Of a stretch of DNA of 22,391 bases, positions 1 to 8,171 are shown piece after piece. The position numbers and the translations under genes were made by a program. Positions within the stretch are counted from its first letter, which is position 1. Every line of letters starts with the position of its first letter. The notes below the pieces were generated by a model. The model saw only the letters and a list, made by a program, of their open reading frames with translations. It had not been told where the DNA came from and did no database searches. The DNA comes from Planctomycetaceae bacterium. Its GTDB lineage: Bacteria > Planctomycetota > Planctomycetia > Pirellulales > Pirellulaceae. The DNA is taken from the NCBI GenBank assembly GCA_018658605.1, contig JABHUV010000103.1, positions 1 through 22,391 of the forward strand, written 5' to 3'.

Positions 1-243
1 CGATCGCCCTTAGCGGAAGCCTACACGTGGGTGTCACAAATTATGAGTTGTTCTATTACGATGGTCCTGCCAGGAATTGCAGGTCATTACTTAGACGCTC
101 ATTTTGAGACATCCATGTGGGAAATTAGCGGTTGGATAATTGGTCCCATATTGGGGTTTTACCAGTTGTTAGCAATCACTAAGGTGTCGACCCGAAAACA
201 AGAATCTCAGCATTCAACAAAACAGGAGCTCGATAAGCAATGA
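1..243 (+). CDS. AtpZ/AtpI-type small membrane protein of ATP synthase operon, 5' end cut off
   Basis: The frame is open from base 1 (it reads ...SPLAEAYTWVSQIM...), so the gene starts upstream of the window and only the last 80 codons are present. An in-frame GTG at 31 is unlikely to be the true start, because the residues before it look like the usual beginning of this family. The fragment has two hydrophobic segments (roughly SCSITMVLPGIAGHYL and ISGWIIGPILGFYQLLAIT), separated by a short polar stretch, and ends in a charged tail. AtpZ-type proteins sit at the head of many atp operons and are thought to help assembly of, or ion supply to, the Fo sector. Identification rests on this two-helix pattern and on position directly before atpI and atpB. 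The stop overlaps the next start (ATGA), indicating translational coupling. Confidence 0.7.
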   Translation, partial: RSPLAEAYTWVSQIMSCSITMVLPGIAGHYLDAHFETSMWEISGWIIGPILGFYQLLAITKVSTRKQESQHSTKQELDKQ

Positions 244-722
244 GCGACCAAGTTGATACTGAGCAAGATGATCAAACCGCTGTGACCACCGAATCGGTTA
301 CCACAACAAGGTTAAAACCTTGGAAAGCGTTTTTAATCATTACGCTTGTTCTAGGTGGGGTATTTCCGTTGATCGCGTATATCGGGTACAAACAATACCA
401 ACAAGCTGGGTTTAATGCGGTGTTAATCGCAGCCCTGCTTTGCTGGGTCGGATCCATTATAGGAATCATTCCTGCCCTCCTAGTGCGAGATTCGGAACAA
501 CCAAAACAAGGAGTCAACGCAGTATTGGTGGGGATGTTGATTAGAATGAGCATCCCCCTTGGTGGCGGATTTTTCCTCCATCAGTCAGTCGAGAAATTTG
601 CTGATGCCAAAATACTGATGTTTACTTTGATTTATTATTTGATCGCCTTGATTGTCGATACCATGCTCGCACTAAAAATTGTGCAAGCGAACAATCCCAA
701 TCAAACCCCCAATAAACTCTGA
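240..722 (+). CDS. atpI: AtpI-like ATP synthase accessory membrane protein
   Basis: A 160-residue protein with a polar N-terminus of about 27 residues and four hydrophobic segments (about residues 30-48, 57-76, 92-112 and 123-145), which fits the four-helix AtpI (subunit I) pattern. AtpI proteins are poorly conserved; they are thought to assist c-ring assembly or supply Mg2+ to the ATP synthase. No catalytic motif is visible, and the identification is from topology and position. The start overlaps the stop of the upstream gene by four bases (ATGA), and atpB starts 54 bp downstream, so it belongs to the same operon. The symbol is used in the broad sense; a lineage-specific membrane protein of the same operon position cannot be excluded. 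Confidence 0.65.
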   Translation: MSDQVDTEQDDQTAVTTESVTTTRLKPWKAFLIITLVLGGVFPLIAYIGYKQYQQAGFNAVLIAALLCWVGSIIGIIPALLVRDSEQPKQGVNAVLVGMLIRMSIPLGGGFFLHQSVEKFADAKILMFTLIYYLIALIVDTMLALKIVQANNPNQTPNKL

Positions 723-776
723 TACATCCCACCAACTTCGAACAACAAAGCATAGCAACAAAGGCAAGCAGCTCAG

Positions 777-2003
777 ATGGCCAACCCGATACTGCATATT
801 AAGGACGCTTACTTCTTTGAAGTTCCCAAATTTCTGCTGCCATCCAACAAGACAAAACCATCGGACTTCCCCAGGGTCTGGCTGAAACTCGATCCCGATG
901 TTCAACGCATCGAAGCGTTAGAAATGGCGCACGCCTATCCTGTACCTAAGTTATCTGCTGAACAGTCCGTCCAAAAATGGGAATCATGGAGTCATCAAGA
1001 CGGCAACCATGGAGCACCCTATGATGTGTTCTTCTCAGCCAAGGAATATGGCAGTATTCCGCAAGACGCACATATGCAAGCGGAAGAAAGTGCAATCGCG
1101 CGAGCAGATGAATTCACACAACAATGGAAATATGATGGGCGTCTAGAATGGTACAACCATCACATCAGTGGCAAAATCCTAATTCCACAACCATTTGCTG
1201 AACTGCGAAACTTCCATGAAGCAGAATCTGGCTTTGCTATTTCCAAATTCATGGTAATTGAGTTGGCAGTCGCAATTATTATTTTTGTGCTCTTTTCACG
1301 ATTAGCTAAAAAAATAAAAACCGGCGAACCCGTTCGTGGGCGATTTAATAATTTCCTCGAGACTTTCCTGATTTTCGTGCGCGATGAAATCTCCCGTCCT
1401 TCAATAGGAAGTGATGCTGATTTTCACCATGGGCACGATGACGACGATCATCACGATAGTGACGCACCGTTAACCTACAAAAAAGCAGATGCGCTGACAC
1501 CAATTTTTTGGACAATGTTCCTATTTATCACTGGCTGTAACCTGTTTGGTTTAGTGCCGTGGGCAGGATCACCAACTGCGGTGTTTGGTGTCACTTTTGC
1601 ACTAGCTGTAACCGTCTTGCTAGCCTCATTGATCGCAGGTTCCATTATGCATGGACCAATCGGTTTTTGGCTTGCACAGTTGCCTAGCATGGATTTGAGT
1701 TTCTCCATCAGTCTGGTCATTAAACCAATGCTGTGGAGCATCGAAATCGTCGGGCTGTTTATTAAACATGGCGTATTAGCAATACGACTGTTGGCCAACA
1801 TGGTCGCCGGCCATATTGTACTGCTATCGATCATGGGCATGGCTACCCTAGCAGCCGGGAATCTGTTCTTCCTGATTGCACCCATTACCATTATTGGCGC
1901 AGTCTGCATTGGTTTGCTCGAGCTATTTGTTGCCTTCCTACAAGCGTACGTTTTTACATTGCTTTCGGCACTTTTTATCGGAGCCGCAATGCATCACCAT
2001 TAA
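777..2003 (+). CDS. atpB: F-type ATP synthase subunit a, long form
   Basis: Subunit a forms the proton half-channels of Fo. The essential arginine lies at about residue 337 in LAIRLLANMVAGH, and the last helix carries ELFVAFLQAYVF with Glu382 and Gln389. At 408 residues it is much longer than the roughly 270 of Escherichia coli. The extra length is a polar N-terminal region of about 155 residues before the first membrane helix (about 158-174), expected on the periplasmic side by comparison with E. coli topology. The loop between helices one and two, expected in the cytoplasm, carries an unusual His/Asp cluster (HHGHDDDDHHD, residues 217-227). The protein ends in AMHHH. The ATG start has only a weak AAAGG upstream. 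The next gene is atpF, not atpE. Confidence 0.95.
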   Translation: MANPILHIKDAYFFEVPKFLLPSNKTKPSDFPRVWLKLDPDVQRIEALEMAHAYPVPKLSAEQSVQKWESWSHQDGNHGAPYDVFFSAKEYGSIPQDAHMQAEESAIARADEFTQQWKYDGRLEWYNHHISGKILIPQPFAELRNFHEAESGFAISKFMVIELAVAIIIFVLFSRLAKKIKTGEPVRGRFNNFLETFLIFVRDEISRPSIGSDADFHHGHDDDDHHDSDAPLTYKKADALTPIFWTMFLFITGCNLFGLVPWAGSPTAVFGVTFALAVTVLLASLIAGSIMHGPIGFWLAQLPSMDLSFSISLVIKPMLWSIEIVGLFIKHGVLAIRLLANMVAGHIVLLSIMGMATLAAGNLFFLIAPITIIGAVCIGLLELFVAFLQAYVFTLLSALFIGAAMHHH

Positions 2004-2124
2004 GGTATTAGCATGTCGACAAACCAAATTATCACTTTATAGTAAAATCAAATAAGACTTAATCAAAATCAACTACTCTCAGCAGCCATTGCCGAAACAG
2101 TAGATTCAAAATTGAGGAAATCAC
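2004..2124 (+). other. atpB-atpF intergenic gap where atpE would be expected
   Basis: In most F-type operons the gene for subunit c (about 70-100 codons, two membrane helices, conserved acidic residue) lies here. All three forward frames of this AT-rich stretch hold stops. The only ATG frame, at 2013, reads nine codons (MSTNQIITL) and stops. No Gly/Ala-rich helix and no acidic-residue helix is encoded, and the rest of the window has none either. The stretch ends with the ribosome binding site of atpF (GAGGA at 2114-2118). Either atpE lies elsewhere in the genome or it was lost from the assembly. Confidence 0.8.
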
Positions 2125-2862
2125 GTGGACACGATGAAGTTAAAACGCTGGCAAGCATGGAGCCTCGCACTTTGTGCCGGACTCACTCTTTCTTTATTCA
2201 CAGTTTCAAACACTCTGCAAGCAGCGGCGCATGACGAGGACGAACATGCCACACAAGAATCACATGGTTCTGCTGAGCAAGCTGATCATGACCAAAGTCA
2301 TAACGACGCGGCAACCCATGCTGGCCATGCACCACATGACAATTCCCACGGCAATGCCTCACCCAACCTAGATAAAGCCGAAGAATTCAAAAAAGACATT
2401 GCGATTTACACGCTCGTTGTCTTCATTCTAATGATAGTACTACTTAGAATCACCGCCTGGAAACCAATTATTGCCGGACTCGATGCTCGTGAACAAAAAA
2501 TCATCGGCGCCATCGAAGATGCTCGCCAAAGTGCGGACGAAGCCCAACAACGACTCGAAGAATACGAAGCACAATTGGCCGCTGCCGCCCAAGAAGCTAA
2601 TGAGATTGTTGCCGAAGGCCGACGCGATGCTGAAGCAACTAAAGATCGTATTATTGCCGAAGCCGCAGCAGCTGCTAAAGCTGAACAAGCCCGTGCAATT
2701 AACGAAATTGAACTAGCAAAGAACGCGGCTCTACAAGCTGTCGCTACACAATCTGCTGACATGGCTGTTGCACTCGCCGGTAAAATCGTTGGTCGCCAAC
2801 TTAATCCGGAAGATCACAGCAAGCTAGTACGAGAATCACTTGATAGCCTGTCGAAAAACTAA
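2125..2862 (+). CDS. atpF: F-type ATP synthase subunit b with His-rich N-terminal segment
   Basis: Subunit b is the peripheral stalk linking Fo to F1. Residues 1-34 look like a signal peptide (KLKR, hydrophobic core, then LQAAA). Residues 36-75 hold nine histidines among Asp, Glu, Ser and Ala. A membrane helix follows (about 91-110), then TAWKPI and a long Ala/Glu-rich coiled coil to the C-terminus, as in the family. At 245 residues it is about 90 longer than E. coli b, all of it in the N-terminal part, which should lie outside the inner membrane. The GTG start at 2125 is favoured because GAGGA lies seven bases upstream; an in-frame ATG at 2134 is possible. There is one b gene, with no b' partner. 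atpH follows after two bases. Confidence 0.93.
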   Translation: MDTMKLKRWQAWSLALCAGLTLSLFTVSNTLQAAAHDEDEHATQESHGSAEQADHDQSHNDAATHAGHAPHDNSHGNASPNLDKAEEFKKDIAIYTLVVFILMIVLLRITAWKPIIAGLDAREQKIIGAIEDARQSADEAQQRLEEYEAQLAAAAQEANEIVAEGRRDAEATKDRIIAEAAAAAKAEQARAINEIELAKNAALQAVATQSADMAVALAGKIVGRQLNPEDHSKLVRESLDSLSKN

Positions 2863-2864
2863 CT

Positions 2865-3506
2865 ATGACTGAAATCGAACCTCCAAAACAAACAACTGTA
2901 CTCGATTCGGAACAAAAACCGATCGGGGAAGTCTACGCTGCCTCCCTATTCGCTGCGACTCAGCAAGCTGGCTGCACCGCAGACGTAATGGAAGAGTTTG
3001 AGTCCTTTATTTCCGATGTGCTCAATAAATTACCACAACTCGATGCGTTACTAAGCTCACCACGAGTTGCCCACAGCGATAAAGTAGTGATGCTTGATAA
3101 AACCCTAGCTGGGAAAGCCTCCAGTCTGTTCTTAAATTTCCTCAAAGTCGTTTCACAACATGGTCGTCTCAATTGCCTCCGCATCATCCAAACCAGTCTC
3201 AAGGAGCAATACTCCCAAGATCAGGGATGCCTTGAAGTTTTAGTGACTACAGCAACTCGCTTAGACGAACCGGCTGTCGCCTCGATGCAGGATAAACTCA
3301 ATGCTGCATTCGGTGCAACCGTTGATTTAACGCTAAGTATTGACGCTTCGCTCGTCGGAGGGACGGTAATTCGTATTGGAGATACTGTCTACGATGGCAG
3401 TGTTGCTAACCGACTAGAACGGATTAGAACAACAGTCCGCGAAAACACTATTCGAGAAATTCGTTTGTCAACAGAACGGTTTGCAAAAAGTCCCAGCGAG
3501 GGTTGA
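2865..3506 (+). CDS. atpH: F-type ATP synthase subunit delta
   Basis: Delta (OSCP family) joins the b stalk to the top of the alpha/beta hexamer. The 213-residue protein is slightly longer than the usual 175-185 because of a polar N-terminal lead of about 20 residues. The helical N-terminal domain begins near GEVYAASLFAATQQAG. The conserved C-terminal part is clear: LVGGTVIRIGDTVYDGSVANRLERIR matches the family pattern around the final beta/helix segment (here split as LVGGTVIRIGD and VYDGSVANRLERI). It starts two bases after the atpF stop, so translation is probably coupled. An 84-bp gap with a small hairpin separates it from atpA. Confidence 0.95.
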   Translation: MTEIEPPKQTTVLDSEQKPIGEVYAASLFAATQQAGCTADVMEEFESFISDVLNKLPQLDALLSSPRVAHSDKVVMLDKTLAGKASSLFLNFLKVVSQHGRLNCLRIIQTSLKEQYSQDQGCLEVLVTTATRLDEPAVASMQDKLNAAFGATVDLTLSIDASLVGGTVIRIGDTVYDGSVANRLERIRTTVRENTIREIRLSTERFAKSPSEG

Positions 3507-3513
3507 GTGCAAA

Positions 3514-3535
3514 CAGTTCTGTAACTGCCTTTTTT
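3514..3535 (+). terminator. Weak hairpin with T-tract between atpH and atpA
   Basis: CAGTT (3514-3518) and AACTG (3523-3527) form a five-base-pair stem with a four-base loop, followed within two bases by six Ts (3530-3535). The stem is short and low in GC, so full termination is unlikely. It could give partial read-through, an RNA processing point, or nothing. Confidence 0.3.
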
Positions 3536-3590
3536 GAACCACTATTTAAAATCAAAATTAACTAAACGTAATACGTAAGGAAAACGGTCC

Positions 3591-5231
3591 ATGAAATTCA
3601 ACGCTGACGAAATCGCGTCCGTCGTGAAACAGGAAATCGAACAGTATGACAGCCATCTCGATGTTCGAGAAGTTGGTACAGTACTGGAAGTCGGTGACGG
3701 AATTGCTCGAGTCTACGGACTTGCGGGTGTTCGTGCGGGTGAAATGGTTGAATTCCCTGGTGGAATCACCGGACTCGCTTTCAATCTAGAAGAAAATAGT
3801 GTCGGGATTATTATTCTCGGTAACTATCTTGGTATTAAGGAAGGCGACGAAGTCCGTGCACTTGGTACGCTGCTATCAGTACCTGTCGGCGATGCAGTCG
3901 TCGGTCGTGTATTAGATCCACTTGGTAACCCTCTGGATGGTAAAGGTCCCATTAATTCAACGGAAACTAGAGTGGTTGAAGCGACTGCACCTGGTATCGC
4001 TGGACGCCAACCTATTAATGAACCGCTGCAAACTGGTATCAAAGCAGTCGATGCAATGACACCGATTGGCCGAGGTCAACGAGAGCTAATCATTGGAGAT
4101 CGAAAAACTGGCAAAACGGCAGTCGCCATTGATACGATTCTCAACCAAAAAGGCTTGGGAGTAAAATGCTTTTATGTTGCAATCGGTCAAAAAGATTCAT
4201 CGGTCGCCGGCGTGATTCAAATTCTCGAAGAACACGGGGCGTTGGACTACACCACCATTATCGTATCTGGTGCTAGCTCCCCTGCTCCACTGCAATACAT
4301 CGCTCCTTACTCTGGAACATCGATGGCAGAGTACTTCATGTACAAAGGCGAACACACATTGATCGTCTATGATGATCTCTCCAAACAAGCCAACGCGTAT
4401 CGTGAATTATCATTGCTCATGCGTCGTCCACCTGGACGAGAAGCATTCCCTGGCGATGTTTTCTATTGTCACAGTCGATTACTTGAACGTTCTGCGAAAC
4501 TAAGTGACGATCTAGGTGGTGGTTCACTTACATCATTGCCGATCATTGAAACACTTGAAGGTGAAGTATCCGCCTATATTCCAACGAACGTGATTTCGAT
4601 TACCGACGGGCAAATCTATCTACAACCTGACTTGTTCTTCTCCGGTATTCGACCTGCAATGAATGTTGGTGTCTCTGTTTCTCGAGTCGGCGGTGCTGCT
4701 CAAATTAAAGGCATGAAAGGCGTCGCAGGTAGTTTACGACTCGACCTCGCAGCCTTCCGCGAACTCGAAGCGTTCGCCCAACTAGGTACCGACCTCGACG
4801 CAGCCACTCAAGCCCAACTCGATCGCGGCTACCGCATGGTAGAACTGCTAAAACAAGGTCAATATACACCTCTACCGGTGAACGAGCAGGTCTGTATGAT
4901 TTTCGCCGGCACCAAAGGTTACTTAGACAATGTCGCGATCGCCGATGTCCCACAGTTCGAAAACGGCTTGCTAGAGTTCTTGCGGGATCAAAAACCTGAA
5001 ATCTTAGATGCCATCCTCGAAACGGGAGCTATTCGAGATGAGGATGAATTGATCGGCGCGATCAATGAATTCAAGTCCTTGGATGAAAGTTATCGTGACG
5101 ACGAAACCGACGAAGTTGCCACAGTCGCAGATCTCGATTCGGATGCGGCTGAGAGCAGCGAAACCGACGAAGCTAGTGAAGCACAGGACGACGGTAATGT
5201 TGAAGCATCCGAAACAACCGAACAAGACTAG
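3591..5231 (+). CDS. atpA: F-type ATP synthase subunit alpha with acidic C-terminal tail
   Basis: Alpha is the non-catalytic nucleotide-binding subunit of F1. The P-loop GDRKTGKT is at residues 169-176, and [14 protein letters not shown] holds the arginine that reaches into the catalytic site. The beta-barrel, nucleotide-binding and C-terminal helical domains are all present. At 546 residues it exceeds the usual 500-515. The surplus is a tail from about residue 500 made almost only of Asp, Glu, Ser, Thr and Ala, probably disordered. AAGG at 3577-3580, ten bases before the ATG, is a likely ribosome binding site. It lies between atpH (84 bp) and atpG (54 bp) in the operon. Confidence 0.98.
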   Translation: MKFNADEIASVVKQEIEQYDSHLDVREVGTVLEVGDGIARVYGLAGVRAGEMVEFPGGITGLAFNLEENSVGIIILGNYLGIKEGDEVRALGTLLSVPVGDAVVGRVLDPLGNPLDGKGPINSTETRVVEATAPGIAGRQPINEPLQTGIKAVDAMTPIGRGQRELIIGDRKTGKTAVAIDTILNQKGLGVKCFYVAIGQKDSSVAGVIQILEEHGALDYTTIIVSGASSPAPLQYIAPYSGTSMAEYFMYKGEHTLIVYDDLSKQANAYRELSLLMRRPPGREAFPGDVFYCHSRLLERSAKLSDDLGGGSLTSLPIIETLEGEVSAYIPTNVISITDGQIYLQPDLFFSGIRPAMNVGVSVSRVGGAAQIKGMKGVAGSLRLDLAAFRELEAFAQLGTDLDAATQAQLDRGYRMVELLKQGQYTPLPVNEQVCMIFAGTKGYLDNVAIADVPQFENGLLEFLRDQKPEILDAILETGAIRDEDELIGAINEFKSLDESYRDDETDEVATVADLDSDAAESSETDEASEAQDDGNVEASETTEQD

Positions 5232-5285
5232 AGAACGTTGCGACGTAAAAAGCAAACAGTAAACGTCAACACAGGAAATTGACAG

Positions 5286-6164
5286 ATGGCAAATGCCAAG
5301 ACATTAGATAAACGACGTAAGTCGGTTCGCAATATTCGCAAGATTACGCGGACGATGGAGTTGATTGCAACGGCGCGATTCAAGAAAGCGATGGACCGAG
5401 CGGTCGCGGCAACTTCGTACACTCAGCGAATAACCGAAGTAGTCGCAAATCTCGCTAATAGTGGGACCGAAGTGCAACACCCGTTGCTTGAAGATCGTCA
5501 AACCACTGAGAACGCAACTCTAATTGTCCTGACTGGAAACCGCGGACTTTGTGGGGGTTATAATGGCTCGGTCGTACGAGAAGCAATCAACCACCATCAA
5601 AAGCTCTCTGAACAGTACGATAACGTAAGTCTATTTATCTCTGGAAAACGTGGAATTACCAACCTGTCATTCCGTGGACTGGCCGCCGATGAAGCCTATA
5701 CACATTTCGAAGATCAACCCAGGTTTGATGAAGTAAAGCCTATCGCCGACACGTTAATGAACCAATTCATCGCCGGTAAACTTGATCGACTCGACGTTGC
5801 CTACACACGTTTCATCTCAAGTTCCAAGCAACAAGCTGTCGTCGAAACCTTACTCCCACTGGGAAAAGTTGAAGATGAGGATACCGTAGGTGGTACGACT
5901 AATACCGATTATGAATTCATGCCCTCAGCCGAAAGCATCCTTGAGGAAGTCGTGCCTACGAGCTTCCGCATCAAATTGTTTAAATGCTTTCTAGACGCTG
6001 CTGTCAGTGAACAGATCGCACGTATGGTCGCGATGAAGAGCGCAACAGAAAATGCCGATGAAATGATCGCTAATCTTTCGATGACTTACAACCGAGCTCG
6101 TCAGTCTCAAATTACTGGTGAAATCATGGAAATCATCGGTGGGGTGGAAGCTCTCAAAAGCTAA
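5286..6164 (+). CDS. atpG: F-type ATP synthase subunit gamma
   Basis: Gamma is the rotor shaft of F1. The 292-residue protein has the expected length and both hallmark ends: an N-terminal helix containing RRKSVRNIRKITRTMELIA, with KITRTMELIATARF matching the family's KITKAMEMVA-type motif, and a C-terminal helix with SATENADEMIANLSMTYNRARQSQIT followed by EIMEIIGGVEAL (family form: ITxELxEIVxGAxAL). The central Rossmann-like part shows LTGNRGLCGGYNG. AGGA at 5273-5276 is a plausible ribosome binding site. The gene lies 54 bp after atpA and 100 bp before atpD. Nothing appears altered or missing. Confidence 0.97.
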   Translation: MANAKTLDKRRKSVRNIRKITRTMELIATARFKKAMDRAVAATSYTQRITEVVANLANSGTEVQHPLLEDRQTTENATLIVLTGNRGLCGGYNGSVVREAINHHQKLSEQYDNVSLFISGKRGITNLSFRGLAADEAYTHFEDQPRFDEVKPIADTLMNQFIAGKLDRLDVAYTRFISSSKQQAVVETLLPLGKVEDEDTVGGTTNTDYEFMPSAESILEEVVPTSFRIKLFKCFLDAAVSEQIARMVAMKSATENADEMIANLSMTYNRARQSQITGEIMEIIGGVEALKS

Positions 6165-6246
6165 TCACTAGCGAATAACACAAAACGTAAGAATTTTAAT
6201 GGACGTCAACTAAAACAACCAAAATCATAACCAAAACCTTTATTAA

Positions 6247-7701
<1,455 letters not shown>

Positions 7702-7704
7702 TCC

Positions 7705-8097
7705 ATGACACTTCATTGTATTGTTGTTACGCCAGAAGAAACCGCATTTGAAATGGATGCGGACTCGATTATCGTTCCTCTTTTTGATGGTGAAAAAGGG
7801 GTGATGACAAGCCATGCGCCCATGATTGGACGATTGGGAAATGGAGCGCTCACACTTACGACCGGTGGCACTACCGAGAGTCACTATGTCGAAGGCGGCT
7901 TTATTCAAGTCCTTGATAACGTAGTTTCGATTCTGACGAATCGCGTCGCCGCAATCGAGGATTTCAATAGAGACGATCTTGAAGTCAACCTGCGTGACGC
8001 GCTCGCGATGCCCGGAAACTCAGTTGAACAATTGGATCAACGTGAAAAAGTTGTCGATGCAGTTCGCTCGCAATTACGCATGCTCAACCGATCGTAA
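7705..8097 (+). CDS. atpC: F-type ATP synthase subunit epsilon
   Basis: Epsilon binds the base of gamma and can inhibit ATP hydrolysis. The N-terminal ten-stranded barrel is recognisable from CIVVTPEETAFEMDADSIIVPLFDGEKGVMTSHAPMIGRLGNGALTL (pieces: FDGEKGVMTSHAPMIGRLGNG) and YVEGGFIQVLDNVVSILTNRV. A C-terminal helical part of about 45 residues follows, so the regulatory domain is present in near-normal size (130 residues in total). It starts three bases after atpD and closes the ATP synthase genes. No terminator is visible in the 74 bp before the next gene, so read-through is possible. Confidence 0.95.
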   Translation: MTLHCIVVTPEETAFEMDADSIIVPLFDGEKGVMTSHAPMIGRLGNGALTLTTGGTTESHYVEGGFIQVLDNVVSILTNRVAAIEDFNRDDLEVNLRDALAMPGNSVEQLDQREKVVDAVRSQLRMLNRS

Positions 8098-8171
8098 AGG
8101 ATCGTAGCATCGACAGTTTAAATCGAACCTGATTGCTTCCGTTGAGGACAAGGGCTTTAGTAGCGATCGGA

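Noticed and set aside
2013..2042. Nine-codon frame in the atpB-atpF gap as a remnant of atpE.
   Set aside because: MSTNQIITL has no likeness to a subunit c N-terminus, and no further c-like residues follow in any frame.
8098..8171. Terminator after atpC.
   Set aside because: Only a short CGATC/GATCG repeat without T-tract is present; it is too weak to call.
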